The position numbers and the translations under genes were made by a program. This document shows, piece after piece, positions 36,699 through 45,651 of a stretch of DNA of 64,000 nucleotides (position 1 is the stretch's first letter; each line of letters opens with the position of its first letter). The notes under the pieces are model-generated. The model searched no databases, was not told the origin of the DNA, and saw only the letters and a list, made by a program, of their open reading frames with translations. This DNA is from Actinopolyspora mzabensis (lineage in GTDB: Bacteria > Actinomycetota > Actinomycetes > Mycobacteriales > Pseudonocardiaceae): contig NZ_FNFM01000007.1 in assembly GCF_900101095.1 (NCBI RefSeq), forward strand, positions 186,001-250,000, given 5' to 3'.

Positions 36699-38585
36699 GT
36701 GACACCGACAGACGTGCACCCCGTGATTCGCGAAGTCACCGAACGTATCGCCGAGCGCAGTTCCACGACGCGCCGCGACTACTTGGAACGGCTTCGCGCC
36801 GCGAAACACACCGAACCCGCCAGGGCGAACATGGCCTGCAGCAACCTCGCCCACGGTTTCGCCGCCATCAGCGGCACCGATCGCGAGTCCGTGAAGGGAC
36901 TCGTACGTCCGGGTGTGGCGATCGTTTCGGCGTACAACGACATGCTCTCCGCGCACAAGCCCTACGCGGAGTTTCCGGACTGGATCAAGGAGGCCGCCCG
37001 CCACGAGGGCGGCGTGGCACAGTTCGCGGGCGGCGTTCCCGCCATGTGCGACGGCATCACGCAGGGGCGCGACGGGATGGAACTTTCCATGTTCTCCCGC
37101 GACGTGATCGCGATGGCGACTGGTGTGGCGCTGTCGCACGAGATGTTCGACTCCGCGCTGCTGCTGGGGATCTGCGACAAGATAGTGCCCGGACTGCTGA
37201 TCGGCGGACTGACCTTCGGGCACCTGCCGATCACCCTGGTACCGGCCGGTCCGATGCCCTCCGGACTCCCCAATGGGGAGAAGAGCCGGATCAGGCAGCT
37301 GTTCGCCGAGGGCAAGGCCACTCGGGAGGAACTGCTGGAGGCCGAGTCCGCCTCCTACCACTCCCCCGGCACCTGCACGTTCTACGGCACGGCGAACTCC
37401 AACCAGCTCGTCGTGGAGATGATGGGGCTGCACCTGCCGGGCTCCACCTTCGTGCCGCCGGGAACACCGCTGCGCAGGGCACTGACCGAGGAGGCGGCCC
37501 GAAACGCGGTCCGGGCCGCGAAGTCCGAGGAGGCCCCCTCGATCGGGGAGATCATCGACGAGCGCGCCATCGTCAACGGTGTCGTGGCGCTGCTGGCCAC
37601 CGGCGGTTCCACCAACCACACCATGCACCTGCCCGCCGTGGCCTCGGCCGCGGGAATCCAGCTGACCTGGGACGACTTCTCCGACCTTTCCTCGGTGGTG
37701 CCGCTGCTCGGCAGCGTCTACCCCAACGGTTCCGCCGACATCAACCACTTCACGGCAGCGGGCGGAGTGCAGACTCTCGTCTCCGAACTGCTCGAGGCGG
37801 GACTGGTGCACCCGGACGTGCGAACCGTCGCCGGCGACGGGCTGGAACGCTACCGTGAACAGCCCTTCCTCGAGGACGGCGAACTGGTCTGGCGGGAAGG
37901 CCCCGGCCGGAGTCTGGACACCAGCGTGTTGCGCGGCGTCTCCGACCCGTTCGACACCGAGGGCGGCCTGCGGGTGCTCGAGGGCAACCTGGGGCGTTCG
38001 GTCATGAAGGTCTCGGCCGTCAAGCAGCAGCACCGTTCCGTGACGGCCCAGGCACGGATATTCGACGACCAGGAGCAGTTCAAGGCCGCCTTCAAGGCCG
38101 ACGAACTCAACCGCGACGTCGTGGTGGTCGTGCGCAACCAGGGGCCGCAGGCCAACGGGATGCCCGAGCTGCACGGGCTCAGCCCGAGCCTCGGCGTGCT
38201 GCAGGACCGGGGCCACCAGGTGGCGCTGGTCACCGATGGACGCATGTCCGGCGCCTCCGGCAAGATTCCCTCCGCGATCCAGGTAACCCCCGAGGCCAGC
38301 ACGGGGGGCCCGCTGGCGAGACTCCGCGACGGTGACATGCTCCGGGTCGACGGCGAACAGGGCACCCTGGAGGTGCTGGTCCCCGACGAAGAGCTCGCCT
38401 CACGAGAGCCCGCCGCCCCGGCGGCACTGCACCAGTTCGGCACGGGACGCGAACTGTTCGCCACCTTCCGGCAGGCTGTCGGCAGGGCCGACCAGGGTGC
38501 CAGCGTCTTCCCCACGCCGGAACAGCAGACGCAGGCGCAACAGCCACAGGCACAACAGCAGTCCCGCGACGAAGTCTCCGCCTGA
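36699..38585 (+). CDS. edd: phosphogluconate dehydratase
   Basis: A 628-residue IlvD/Edd-family iron-sulfur dehydratase converting 6-phosphogluconate to KDPG, the first committed step of the Entner-Doudoroff pathway. Cluster-region motifs include [23 protein letters not shown] and [13 protein letters not shown], and the family [14 protein letters not shown] motif is near 512. Edd rather than IlvD is supported by its length and by eda directly downstream. The GTG at 36699 follows GGGAGG. The last 30 residues are a Gln-rich tail ([13 protein letters not shown]) not seen in typical Edd. Confidence 0.93.
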   Translation: MTPTDVHPVIREVTERIAERSSTTRRDYLERLRAAKHTEPARANMACSNLAHGFAAISGTDRESVKGLVRPGVAIVSAYNDMLSAHKPYAEFPDWIKEAARHEGGVAQFAGGVPAMCDGITQGRDGMELSMFSRDVIAMATGVALSHEMFDSALLLGICDKIVPGLLIGGLTFGHLPITLVPAGPMPSGLPNGEKSRIRQLFAEGKATREELLEAESASYHSPGTCTFYGTANSNQLVVEMMGLHLPGSTFVPPGTPLRRALTEEAARNAVRAAKSEEAPSIGEIIDERAIVNGVVALLATGGSTNHTMHLPAVASAAGIQLTWDDFSDLSSVVPLLGSVYPNGSADINHFTAAGGVQTLVSELLEAGLVHPDVRTVAGDGLERYREQPFLEDGELVWREGPGRSLDTSVLRGVSDPFDTEGGLRVLEGNLGRSVMKVSAVKQQHRSVTAQARIFDDQEQFKAAFKADELNRDVVVVVRNQGPQANGMPELHGLSPSLGVLQDRGHQVALVTDGRMSGASGKIPSAIQVTPEASTGGPLARLRDGDMLRVDGEQGTLEVLVPDEELASREPAAPAALHQFGTGRELFATFRQAVGRADQGASVFPTPEQQTQAQQPQAQQQSRDEVSA

Positions 38586-38608
38586 GCCAGCACCGAACGG
38601 ATTTCACG

Positions 38609-39232
38609 ATGCGAGCCGCAACCGACATCCTCGATATCAGCCCGGTCATCCCCGTCGTCGTGCTCGACGACGCGGCCCACGCCGTCCCGCTCGCCCAGGC
38701 GTTGCAGCGCGGCGGCATCCGAACCATCGAAGTCACCCTCCGCACCCCGGTCGCGCTGGAGGCGATCGAGCGGATCAACGGTGAGGTCGAGGGCATCACG
38801 GTGGGGGCCGGGACGATCACCCAGCCGGGGCAGGCCAAGGAGGCGGCCCGGGCCGGAGCGAGCTATCTGGTGACACCGGGTACCACCGACCGGCTGCTGG
38901 ACGAGGTGGCCGACACCGAGCTGCCCGCACTGCCAGGGGTCAGCACCGTCTCGGAAGCGCTACGCCTGGCCGAACGCGGCATGCGGGCCCTGAAGTTCTT
39001 CCCGGCCGAGCCCGCTGGCGGGGTGCCGTACCTCAAGTCGCTGAGCAGCCCGCTGCCCGAACTGTCCTTCTGCCCGACCGGAGGAATCACCCCGGACAAC
39101 GCCGGGCGCTACCTGGCATTGCCGAATGTGCGCTGTGTCGGCGGCTCCTGGCTCGCCCCGAAGGAGGCGCTGACCAAGGGGGACTGGGGCCACGTCGAGG
39201 CCCTGGCGCGCCAGGCGGTCGCACTGGGCTGA
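38609..39232 (+). CDS. eda: KDPG aldolase (2-dehydro-3-deoxy-phosphogluconate aldolase)
   Basis: A 207-residue class I aldolase splitting KDPG into pyruvate and glyceraldehyde-3-phosphate. The catalytic Glu lies in [12 protein letters not shown], the Schiff-base Lys in [14 protein letters not shown] and the phosphate site in [10 protein letters not shown]. It starts 23 bases after edd, so the two form an operon. Together they give the organism a complete Entner-Doudoroff lower branch, uncommon but known among actinobacteria. Confidence 0.95.
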   Translation: MRAATDILDISPVIPVVVLDDAAHAVPLAQALQRGGIRTIEVTLRTPVALEAIERINGEVEGITVGAGTITQPGQAKEAARAGASYLVTPGTTDRLLDEVADTELPALPGVSTVSEALRLAERGMRALKFFPAEPAGGVPYLKSLSSPLPELSFCPTGGITPDNAGRYLALPNVRCVGGSWLAPKEALTKGDWGHVEALARQAVALG

Positions 39233-39278
39233 TCGACGTGAGCCCGGTGCGGGCGCATCGATCTCTCGCGAGACGCAC

Positions 39279-39327
39279 GCCGGTGCGTGCGGCGGATGCC
39301 TCCAGAGGCGCCACCGCACGCACCGGC
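39279..39327. terminator. 14-bp hairpin terminator, eda / siderophore-binding gene
   Basis: GCCGGTGCGTGCGG (39279-39292) pairs exactly with 39314-39327. The 21-base loop contains its own small GCCTC/GAGGC stem. It lies between convergent genes and can serve both. Confidence 0.75.
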
Positions 39328-39358
39328 CGTGTGCCCTCCGAGCCCGAGCGGACCGCGA

Positions 39359-40411
39359 TCACTCGACCGGCTGCACCTTGGTACTCGGATCACCGTCGAT
39401 CGCCGCCGCCATACGGGGCACCAGACCGTCGAGCGCTATGGGCAGGCTGAGCGGAGTGGAGAAGGTCACCGCCCCGTTGAGCGTGCTCTGCCGCTGCATG
39501 GTGATGTCCCGGCCCTGCTCGACGACGTCGAGCTGCTTGTAAACCCCCTCGCGAGTGATGCTGTCCTCCGGAGCACCGTAAACCCCCAGCACGAGTACGT
39601 CGGCTTCGAGCAACTCGAAACGTTCCTTGCTGAGCTGCTTGGCTTCCCGGCTCTCACCGGAGAACAGATCCTCGGTCGCGGAGGGCATCCGCAGCCCGAG
39701 TGTGCGCAGGAATCGAGGGGCAGGCCCTTCGGCGTAGACCCATGCCTTCCCACTCATGGACGCGGCCAACAACCCGGTGGCCCCGTCGAACGCCGGATGT
39801 TGCGAACGGGCCCGCTCGAATCTGGCTTCGATGTCGGTTACGAGTTGCTCGGCCTCTTCCCGGTTGTCCAGGATCTTGCCGACAGTCCTGGTCATGTCCT
39901 GCCAGGGCACACCGTAATCGGCGTACTCGCCGGGCTGGGCCACCGTGGGGGCTATCGCGGAGAGCTTGTCGTACTGCTGCTTCGTCAGGCCGGAGTTGAG
40001 GCCGATGATCACGTCCGGCTCCAGTGCCGCGATCCGTTCGAACTCCAGCTCCTGCCGCGCCAGCACCTCGGGCACCTCGCGATCGCCCAGTTTCTCCCGG
40101 GCCCAGGGCCACAGCGCGCCGTCCTTTCCACCGAACCACTCGCGGGTGGCTACCGGGGCGGTACCGAGCGCGAGAACGGTGTCCTGATCGGTCATCCCCA
40201 CGGTGACGACTCGTTCGGGACGCTCGGTGATCTCGGTGGTGCCGTGCTTGTGCTCGATGCTTACCGGGAAAGCGCCCGAGCCGGAGCCTCCCGTTCCGGA
40301 ACCGCCGCCGTTGCCGGGAGCACAGGCCGTGAGGAGTAATAACCCCGCACCACCGAGCAGACCTCTGCGGCTGATCTCGGAACGGGTGGGGCCGGACTTG
40401 TCGCGTGGCAT
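39359..40411 (-). CDS. iron-siderophore ABC transporter binding lipoprotein
   Basis: A 350-residue class III (FecB/FepB-type) periplasmic-binding lipoprotein. A twin-arginine pair (SRRGLLGG) precedes the hydrophobic stretch and lipobox LTAC, so Tat export is possible. The two lobes (VVTVGMTDQDTVLALG, ALEPDVIIGLNSG and TLGLRMPSA) are joined by the long helix typical of the class. An IdeR box sits directly upstream, which fits ferric-siderophore capture. No permease or ATPase genes are adjacent, so it must work with components encoded elsewhere. The ATG at 40411 is the best start. Confidence 0.9.
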   Translation of the reverse strand: MPRDKSGPTRSEISRRGLLGGAGLLLLTACAPGNGGGSGTGGSGSGAFPVSIEHKHGTTEITERPERVVTVGMTDQDTVLALGTAPVATREWFGGKDGALWPWAREKLGDREVPEVLARQELEFERIAALEPDVIIGLNSGLTKQQYDKLSAIAPTVAQPGEYADYGVPWQDMTRTVGKILDNREEAEQLVTDIEARFERARSQHPAFDGATGLLAASMSGKAWVYAEGPAPRFLRTLGLRMPSATEDLFSGESREAKQLSKERFELLEADVLVLGVYGAPEDSITREGVYKQLDVVEQGRDITMQRQSTLNGAVTFSTPLSLPIALDGLVPRMAAAIDGDPSTKVQPVE

Positions 40412-40439
40412 TGCGTACCTCAACTACCGGAGTCGATGT

Positions 40440-40458
40440 TTAGGTTAGCCTAAACAAA
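40440..40458 (-). promoter_or_regulatory. IdeR iron box upstream of the siderophore-binding gene
   Basis: TTAGGTTAGCCTAAACAAA matches the 19-bp IdeR/DmdR consensus TTAGGTTAGSCTAACCTAA at 17 positions. It lies 29 bases ahead of the start codon, where it would cover the promoter. IdeR is encoded in this window. Confidence 0.85.
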
Positions 40459-40501
40459 TCGAAACACCCGGTACAAGACCACCCCGCCCCGGCGGGCGGG
40501 A

Positions 40502-41182
40502 TCACCGCGCCATCGTCGGAGTGATTCGGGACACAGCGGCACGCAGCGAGTCGGCCACGGGACGCCCCGTGCTTTCCAGCGCCGCGCGCGACATGACCCC
40601 GGTGCTCACCAACACACAGTCCGCCCCGACCTCCGCGGCGGCGCGAGAGTCGTCGGTGACGTCGCCGATGACCACTGCTTCGGACGGCTCCAGCCGCAAC
40701 GAACGCAGGTGCGCGTCCAGATAAGCGGCCTTGGAACCGCCGACCCCGGAATCACGCAACCCGTCGATCCGACCGAACATCGGACTCAGCCCGAAACGCT
40801 CCACCAGCGGCACCAGTTCGTCGTGGAAGAACATGGACAGCAACGACTGGCTCCCGCCCCGCTCCCGCCATTCCCGCAACGCGTGCGGCGCGTCGGGGTC
40901 GAGTTCACAGGTGTGCAGCAACTTCCGGTAGGCGTCGTGGTAGATGCGATCGATGGCATGCCAGTCCTGCTGATCGACCTCACGTCCGAGCACTCGCTCG
41001 TAGGAGTCGCGCAACGGCCTGCCGAACACGGCGCGCCAGCCGGGGAGATCAATCGGTTCGGCGTCATAGGCAGCGCACACCGCGTTGACCGAGGCCACCA
41101 CGGCCTCGTTGTCCGCGAGCAGCGTGCCGTTCCAGTCCCAGACGATGTGCCGCGTCGGCGGCAGTTCACTCGATCCACTCAC
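40502..41182 (-). CDS. HAD-family hydrolase
   Basis: A 226-residue haloacid-dehalogenase-type phosphatase, probably of the phosphoglycolate phosphatase group. Motif I is DWNGTLL (Asp at 16 as nucleophile, with Asn in place of the usual second position), motif II SLLSMF, Lys in GGSKAAYLD and motif III VIGDVTDDSRAA. A helical cap lies between 30 and 105. The substrate is unknown. The GTG at 41182 is the only reasonable start. It lies upstream of the siderophore-binding gene on the same strand, but the iron box between them argues for separate transcription. Confidence 0.8.
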   Translation of the reverse strand: MSGSSELPPTRHIVWDWNGTLLADNEAVVASVNAVCAAYDAEPIDLPGWRAVFGRPLRDSYERVLGREVDQQDWHAIDRIYHDAYRKLLHTCELDPDAPHALREWRERGGSQSLLSMFFHDELVPLVERFGLSPMFGRIDGLRDSGVGGSKAAYLDAHLRSLRLEPSEAVVIGDVTDDSRAAAEVGADCVLVSTGVMSRAALESTGRPVADSLRAAVSRITPTMAR

Positions 41183-41354
41183 CGGCGGATCCTATCCTCA
41201 CCGCACTCCCTCGTTGGCCCGGAACCCGCACGAGCGTTCCGGGGGCACGGGTGGAGGTTCGGACTACCGAGCTCCGACGCCGGTCGGTACGATCCACTGT
41301 GGGCAAGGGCAAGCTGCCGTCATGAATGAGTAGTCCTACGACAGCGGGTGTGGC

Positions 41355-41690
41355 ATGACAACGATCGAGTGGTCCGATTTCGAACAGGTCGAAATTCGTG
41401 TGGGCACCGTTGTCAGCGCCGAGCCGAACACCAAGGCGCGCACTCCCTCGTACATTCTGTCCGTCGACCTCGGCAAGAACGGGGTTCGCACGTCCAGCGC
41501 CCAGGTCACCGAGCACTACTCCGCCGAGAATCTCGTGGGAAGACAGGTTCTCTGCGTCTGCAACTTCGAGCCCAAGAGGGTCGCAGGCGTAAAGTCGGAG
41601 GTACTGGTAACCGGTGTGCACGACGACAATGGCGATGTCGTCCTTCCGGGGTTCGAACTTCCCGTTCCGAACGGCAATCGACTTATGTGA
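41355..41690 (+). CDS. csaA: CsaA-like tRNA-binding domain protein
   Basis: A 111-residue single OB-fold protein of the CsaA/Trbp111 family. The pattern FEQVEIRVGTVVSAEP, RTPSYILSVDLG, QVTEHYSAENLVGRQVLCVCNF and PVPNG is the full-length family profile. Members form dimers, bind tRNA, and in Bacillus CsaA acts as a secretion-related chaperone. The ATG at 41355 gives the usual start. Codon use is slightly less GC-biased than its neighbours, and the gene stands alone between two gaps, so acquisition by transfer is possible. Confidence 0.88.
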   Translation: MTTIEWSDFEQVEIRVGTVVSAEPNTKARTPSYILSVDLGKNGVRTSSAQVTEHYSAENLVGRQVLCVCNFEPKRVAGVKSEVLVTGVHDDNGDVVLPGFELPVPNGNRLM

Positions 41691-42162
41691 ACGAACCGGG
41701 AAGAAACGCTTGGCCAACAGGACCTTCAAAGCGGCCGTGCGGCTCCTTCTTCCCGGTTTCGAACGATCGGGAGAGCGCACCGGGGACATTTTCCACCAGC
41801 ACGCTGAGTGTGTGTCGACTCATCGGTGTGCTCACTCCGCGTCGTCGAACAGTGGGCGGATTCCGCGAGCGGCCGTGATCTCGTCGTTGCCGGGCCCGTG
41901 GTTGCAAGGCTCGTGGTTCCCTCGGGGTCGTGGCGGTTCCAGTCACCTCCGGTTCCAGTCACCTCCGGCGGCAGTGACCACGCGGCTGGAGTGCTTGAAT
42001 TCGGCGGCCGCTGCCGGCGATACGTGGCGGGACCACCCAGGCCGAGAACCTCTCCCACTCGTCACGTCGGCCGAGGACCGGGATGTCGCCCGAAAAGAGA
42101 TTCCGCCGGAGAACGGCCGGTAACCAGCCCGGAGGACGAGGATCCGCTCCCGCGAGAGCGGG
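41691..42162. other. intergenic region between csaA and recX
   Basis: 472 bases between convergent genes. It contains a perfect 16-base tandem duplication (41935-41966). Several frames are open, but none has codon bias or a recognisable product. It may be decayed sequence. Confidence 0.45.
41935..41966. repeat. perfect 16-bp tandem duplication
   Basis: GGTTCCAGTCACCTCC occurs at 41935-41950 and again at 41951-41966. Related CGTGGTTCC motifs lie just upstream. It is in noncoding sequence and no function is evident. Confidence 0.6.
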
Positions 42163-42840
42163 TCACTCCTCCGGTGCGAACAAGGATTCGTCGTCCGAGA
42201 AGGACGTTTCCGGTTCGGCGGCCTCCAGTTCCTCCCGCACCACTCGGAAGGCCAAGGCCTGACCGTAACCCTTCCGAGCGAGCATCCCCAGCAGTCGGCG
42301 CATTTTGGCGCGCGACTCGACACCGGTCATACCGCGCGCTTTGCGCCGCACCAGCTCGCGAGCACGTTCCACCTCGGCGTCGGTGTCCACCTCGTGCAGC
42401 GCCTCGGCGGCGGTCTCCTCGTCGATCCCCTTCTCCCGAAGTTCCTCCCGGATCGCGCCGCGCCCCAACCCCCCGTGCCGGTGGCGGCCGCGTACCCACT
42501 CCGCCGCGAAGGCGGCGTCGTCGACCAACCCGGCCGCGGCGAACTTGTCGAGCACGAGTTCGGCCGTTTCCGGGTCCACCCCGCCACGCAACAGGGCACG
42601 CAGCAGCTCCGCACGGCTGCGTGCCCGGATCGCGAGCAGCCGGTAGACGGTCTCGCGTGCCGTCCGTTCGGCACCGGAATTACCGGCGGGCTCGTCCGAG
42701 TCCACCGCAGGGTCGTCCGAGTCCACCGCGGGGTCGTCCGAGTCCGCTTCGGAAATCTCGGCGGAGGAAGTCGGACCCGAAGTCGAGATCTCGTCGGGAC
42801 AGGGCACGGTCTCGCCCGCGACGGCTTCGGTTTCTGTCAA
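42163..42840 (-). CDS. recX: regulatory protein RecX
   Basis: A 225-residue modulator that limits RecA filament growth. The C-terminal 150 residues carry the three helical repeats (VYRLLAIRARSRAELLRALL, VDDAAFAAEWVRGRHR, RARELVRRKARG). The N-terminal 60 residues are acidic and include a DSDDPAV repeat encoded by a 21-base tandem duplication. A GTG at 42849 sits directly against the AGGAGG motif, so the TTG at 42840, nine bases past it, is the better start. It follows recA by 17 bases and shares its SOS promoter. Confidence 0.9.
   Translation of the reverse strand: MTETEAVAGETVPCPDEISTSGPTSSAEISEADSDDPAVDSDDPAVDSDEPAGNSGAERTARETVYRLLAIRARSRAELLRALLRGGVDPETAELVLDKFAAAGLVDDAAFAAEWVRGRHRHGGLGRGAIREELREKGIDEETAAEALHEVDTDAEVERARELVRRKARGMTGVESRAKMRRLLGMLARKGYGQALAFRVVREELEAAEPETSFSDDESLFAPEE
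42689..42751. repeat. 21-bp tandem repeat inside recX
   Basis: About 2.5 copies of a unit containing GTCCGAGTCCACCGC start near 42689, 42710 and 42731. They encode the DSDDPAV repeat of the acidic N-terminal region and keep the frame. Confidence 0.65.
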
Positions 42841-42857
42841 GGAAGTCACCCTCCTGA

Positions 42858-43934
42858 TCAGAACTCGACGGGCGCGGGTTCGCTCTGCTGCTCGGCGGTG
42901 TCGGCGCCTGCGCCCGGGCCGATGCCCATCTTCTCCTTGATCCGCTTCTCGATCTCGTTGGCCACGTCCGGGTTGTCCCGCAGGAACTTGCGTGCGTTCT
43001 CCTTGCCCTGGCCGAGCTGATCGCCCTCGTAGGTGTACCAAGCACCGGACTTGCGCACGAAGCCGTGTTCGACGCCCATGTCGATCAACGAGCCCTCGCG
43101 GCTGATGCCCTGGCCGTAGATGATGTCGAACTCGGCCTGCTTGAACGGCGGGCTGACCTTGTTCTTGACCACCTTTACCCTCGTGCGGTTCCCGACCGCG
43201 TCGGAACCGTCCTTGAGCGTTTCGATACGCCGCACGTCCAGCCGGACCGAGGCGTAGAACTTCAGCGCCTTACCGCCGGTGGTCGTCTCCGGCGAACCGA
43301 ACATGACGCCGACCTTCTCACGGAGCTGGTTGATGAACACCGCGGTGGTCTGCGAGGTGTAGAGCGCTGAGGTCAGCTTGCGCAGCGCCTGACTCATCAG
43401 CCGCGCCTGCAGCCCCACGTGACTGTCGCCCATCTCGCCCTCGATCTCGGCCTTGGGCACCAGCGCGGCGACCGAGTCGATGGCGATTATGTCCAGCGCA
43501 CCGGAGCGGATCAGCATGTCGGCGATCTCCAGCGCCTGCTCACCGGTGTCGGGCTGGGAAACCAGCAGCGAGTCGGTGTCCACACCGATCGCCTTGGCGT
43601 ACTCGGGGTCCAGGGCGTGCTCGGCGTCGATGAACGCGGCCGTACCGCCACCCCGTTGGGCGTTGGCCACCGCGTGCAGGGCGACCGAGGTCTTACCACT
43701 GCTCTCGGGGCCGTAGATCTCGACTACGCGTCCGCGCGGCAACCCACCGATGCCGAGCGCGATGTCCAGCGCAATCGAGCCGCTGGGAATGGCCTCCACC
43801 GCCGGGCGGTTGTCCTCGCCCAGCCGCATCACCGATCCCTTGCCGAACTGTTTGTCGATCTGGGCAATGGCCAGTTCAAGAGCCTTGTTCTTGTCGTTGC
43901 TCTTGTCGCCACCCTTGTCGGATGCTGCTGCCAT
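42858..43934 (-). CDS. recA: recombinase RecA
   Basis: A 358-residue strand-exchange ATPase and LexA coprotease. Walker A is GPESSGKT (75-82), Walker B lies in [15 protein letters not shown], the L2 loop is [20 protein letters not shown] and a C-terminal domain with a short acidic tail follows. It is continuous, with no intein, unlike M. tuberculosis RecA. The start [11 protein letters not shown] is unambiguous. It forms an operon with recX and has an SOS box about 125 bases upstream. Confidence 0.98.
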   Translation of the reverse strand: MAAASDKGGDKSNDKNKALELAIAQIDKQFGKGSVMRLGEDNRPAVEAIPSGSIALDIALGIGGLPRGRVVEIYGPESSGKTSVALHAVANAQRGGGTAAFIDAEHALDPEYAKAIGVDTDSLLVSQPDTGEQALEIADMLIRSGALDIIAIDSVAALVPKAEIEGEMGDSHVGLQARLMSQALRKLTSALYTSQTTAVFINQLREKVGVMFGSPETTTGGKALKFYASVRLDVRRIETLKDGSDAVGNRTRVKVVKNKVSPPFKQAEFDIIYGQGISREGSLIDMGVEHGFVRKSGAWYTYEGDQLGQGKENARKFLRDNPDVANEIEKRIKEKMGIGPGAGADTAEQQSEPAPVEF

Positions 43935-44058
43935 CGGGGTCCACCTCGGTCGGTTCGAAGGTCGTGGTCTCAGGGCCGACGCTACGGGTCAGGGCCGACA
44001 TTCCGGCTCCGGGTCCACGCATCCGTGGACAACCTGCCCGGCTGTGGACCCATTCTAA

Positions 44059-44074
44059 CCGAACTAATGTTCGA
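44059..44074 (-). promoter_or_regulatory. LexA SOS box upstream of recA
   Basis: CCGAACTAATGTTCGA matches TCGAAC-N4-GTTCGA at all but the first base. It is 125 bases ahead of the recA start, within the expected promoter region. Confidence 0.8.
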
Positions 44075-44197
44075 CAGCTCGTCCACACACCGCCACGGCC
44101 ACGGTCTCTTCCGGTTGATCAGGTGCGATCTGTCGCCCTCCCGGGGGATACTGGAGCCATTCCACCGGGCAGGCCCGGGAGGTCGCACCGGGAGCTT

Positions 44198-44236
44198 GAG
44201 CAGGGAACCCGAGCAGGGAACCCGAGACGGGAACCC
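44198..44236. repeat. 13-bp tandem repeat, three copies
   Basis: GAGCAGGGAACCC at 44198-44210 and 44211-44223, and GAGACGGGAACCC at 44224-44236. It lies about 90 bases ahead of the DUF4383 gene. The 13-base period is not a multiple of three and the repeat is outside any called gene. Confidence 0.65.
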
Positions 44237-44328
44237 GCACCGGCGGCCTCTCCGGAGCTCGCATCGGGGTCCACCGGCCGGACGAACGACCACTACGGCC
44301 CGCGCGGCGGGCGTCAGGAGGTGGCCGG

Positions 44329-45051
44329 ATGCGCATCGATCGTTATCTGCCGCCGAGCCACTGGCTGAGCAAGGTCTACCGGGGCGGGGCCGCCGCCTTC
44401 GGCGGCGCCCTGATCGCTTTCGGGGTCCTCGGATTCACCAACAACCTCGGGTTCTTCTCGACCAGCGGTCAGCAGATACTGGGGCTGAACACCAACGGGC
44501 TGCTTTCGCTGATCTCCCTCGTGGTGGGTGCGCTGCTGATCGCCGCGGCCGTGATCGGAGGGCCGTTGGCATCGACGGTCACCGCGACGATCGGCGCGTT
44601 GTTCCTGCTGTCCGGCCTGGCCAATCTCGCCGTGCTCGAAACGGGGTGGAACCTGCTCGCGTTCGAGATGCAGAACGTGGTGTTCAGCCTGATAGCGGGA
44701 ATGCTGCTGCTGTTCCTCGGGCTGTACGGCCGGGTCAGTGGCGGACTGCCCGAGGACAATCCGTTCGTGCTCTACCGGCATCGGGAATCGCCGGAGGGCG
44801 AGGTCCCCGAACAACGCGACGCGGAGGAGCACCGCGCCGCCGAGCTGAAACCGTTGGCCGACGCGGAGATGGCTCTTGGGGAGGGACACGCCACGCCGGA
44901 ACAGGAACAGTTGGTTCGGGCGGAGACGCTGCGCCTGGCGAGGGCGGAGCGGCAACGCGCCTACGAGCACTACGCCCACATCCAGCAGGCGCTGCGGGAC
45001 GAACGCAGATCCTCCGGAAGGGGAACGGGAGAGACCGACTCCGGCGGCTGA
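44329..45051 (+). CDS. DUF4383 domain membrane protein
   Basis: A 240-residue protein with four transmembrane helices in the first 140 residues (AAAFGGALIAFGVLGF, LLSLISLVVGALLIAAAVI, VTATIGALFLLSGLANLAV, VVFSLIAGMLLLFLGLYG) and the GxxNxLGF-like extracytoplasmic loop of DUF4383. The C-terminal 95 residues are charged, helical and probably cytoplasmic. Function is unknown. The ATG at 44329 follows AGGAGG. It is divergent from recA, and the DUF3046 gene converges on it. Confidence 0.82.
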   Translation: MRIDRYLPPSHWLSKVYRGGAAAFGGALIAFGVLGFTNNLGFFSTSGQQILGLNTNGLLSLISLVVGALLIAAAVIGGPLASTVTATIGALFLLSGLANLAVLETGWNLLAFEMQNVVFSLIAGMLLLFLGLYGRVSGGLPEDNPFVLYRHRESPEGEVPEQRDAEEHRAAELKPLADAEMALGEGHATPEQEQLVRAETLRLARAERQRAYEHYAHIQQALRDERRSSGRGTGETDSGG

Positions 45052-45083
45052 CGGGGCCCTCCCCGTTCGGGTACCGAGCCCGC

Positions 45084-45278
45084 TCAGCGCCTGCTGCTGG
45101 GCACCTCGAAGCTCTCGCAGAGCACCGACCAGACCCGCTTGGGATCCCAGCCCGCTTCCAGCGCCTGGTTGACGGTGCGTTCCCCCAACGCAGCCAGCAC
45201 GTGGTCCCTGGCCAAGGTGTCGGCTCGGACCTCGCCGAACTCTTCGGCCATTCGCCGCCGCAGAACCGTGTAACGCAT
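45084..45278 (-). CDS. DUF3046 family protein (Rv2738c-like)
   Basis: A 64-residue actinobacterial protein. It begins MRYTVLRRRMAEEFGEVRADT and continues VLAALGERTVNQALEAGWDPKRVWSVLCE, the whole-length DUF3046 profile. Function is unknown. The recA-recX/DUF3046 neighbourhood is conserved in mycobacteria. It ends 33 bases from the convergent DUF4383 gene. Confidence 0.9.
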   Translation of the reverse strand: MRYTVLRRRMAEEFGEVRADTLARDHVLAALGERTVNQALEAGWDPKRVWSVLCESFEVPSSRR

Positions 45279-45341
45279 CCTGACCAGGCTACGTGTACCG
45301 CGCGGATGGGGAGATCCGCGTCCGCCGGATAGGCTGGTGCC

Positions 45342-45461
45342 ATGTCGCAGGCCGAACTGACCGGGTTGTCCTCGGTGTGGGGGCAGGTGGCGCTGGCCGC
45401 CATGTTGCTGATCATAGTGCTCCTGTTGCTGCGCAGACTGTGGAACCAGCGGGGGCGCTGA
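45342..45461 (+). CDS. 39-residue single-span membrane peptide
   Basis: The ATG at 45342 opens a 40-codon frame to TGA at 45459-45461 with strong third-position GC. The product MSQAELTGLSSVWGQ is followed by a hydrophobic core (VALAAMLLIIVLLLLRRLW) and a basic end (NQRGR), the layout of a small inner-membrane protein with its C-terminus inside. TAGGCT at 45330-45335 lies seven bases before the ATG, so the mRNA may be leaderless. It is divergent from the DUF3046 gene. I know of no named family. Confidence 0.55.
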   Translation: MSQAELTGLSSVWGQVALAAMLLIIVLLLLRRLWNQRGR

Positions 45462-45651
45462 AAGCGGGAGCAGTGCCGTGCGCCCCGAGCGGCCCCGCGC
45501 GGCCCGTCGAGAGCACGCCCCCGAAACCGGGCTATTCGTCCCGAACCCCGCGACATCGGGCGGGAGCTTCCGCCGGGCGAGTACGCCGGCGAATCGGCCA
45601 AGCCACTGTTCATCGGGCGCGTGTGTCGGACATTGACTTCAGCATGGAACC

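Larger units (their letters stand above)
43935..44328. other. divergent region between recA and the DUF4383 gene
   Basis: 394 bases holding the recA SOS box (44059-44074), a possible recA -10 TAGAAT on the minus strand just past the box, and three tandem 13-base repeats (44198-44236) on the DUF4383 side. No gene is called. Confidence 0.5.

Noticed and set aside
42858-43934. Intein in recA
   Set aside because: The gene is continuous at 358 residues and all core motifs are in one block. No splicing motifs are seen.
43419-45332. A 637-codon plus-strand frame across recA and the DUF4383 gene
   Set aside because: It is antisense to recA and out of frame with the clear DUF4383 gene. Composition artefact.
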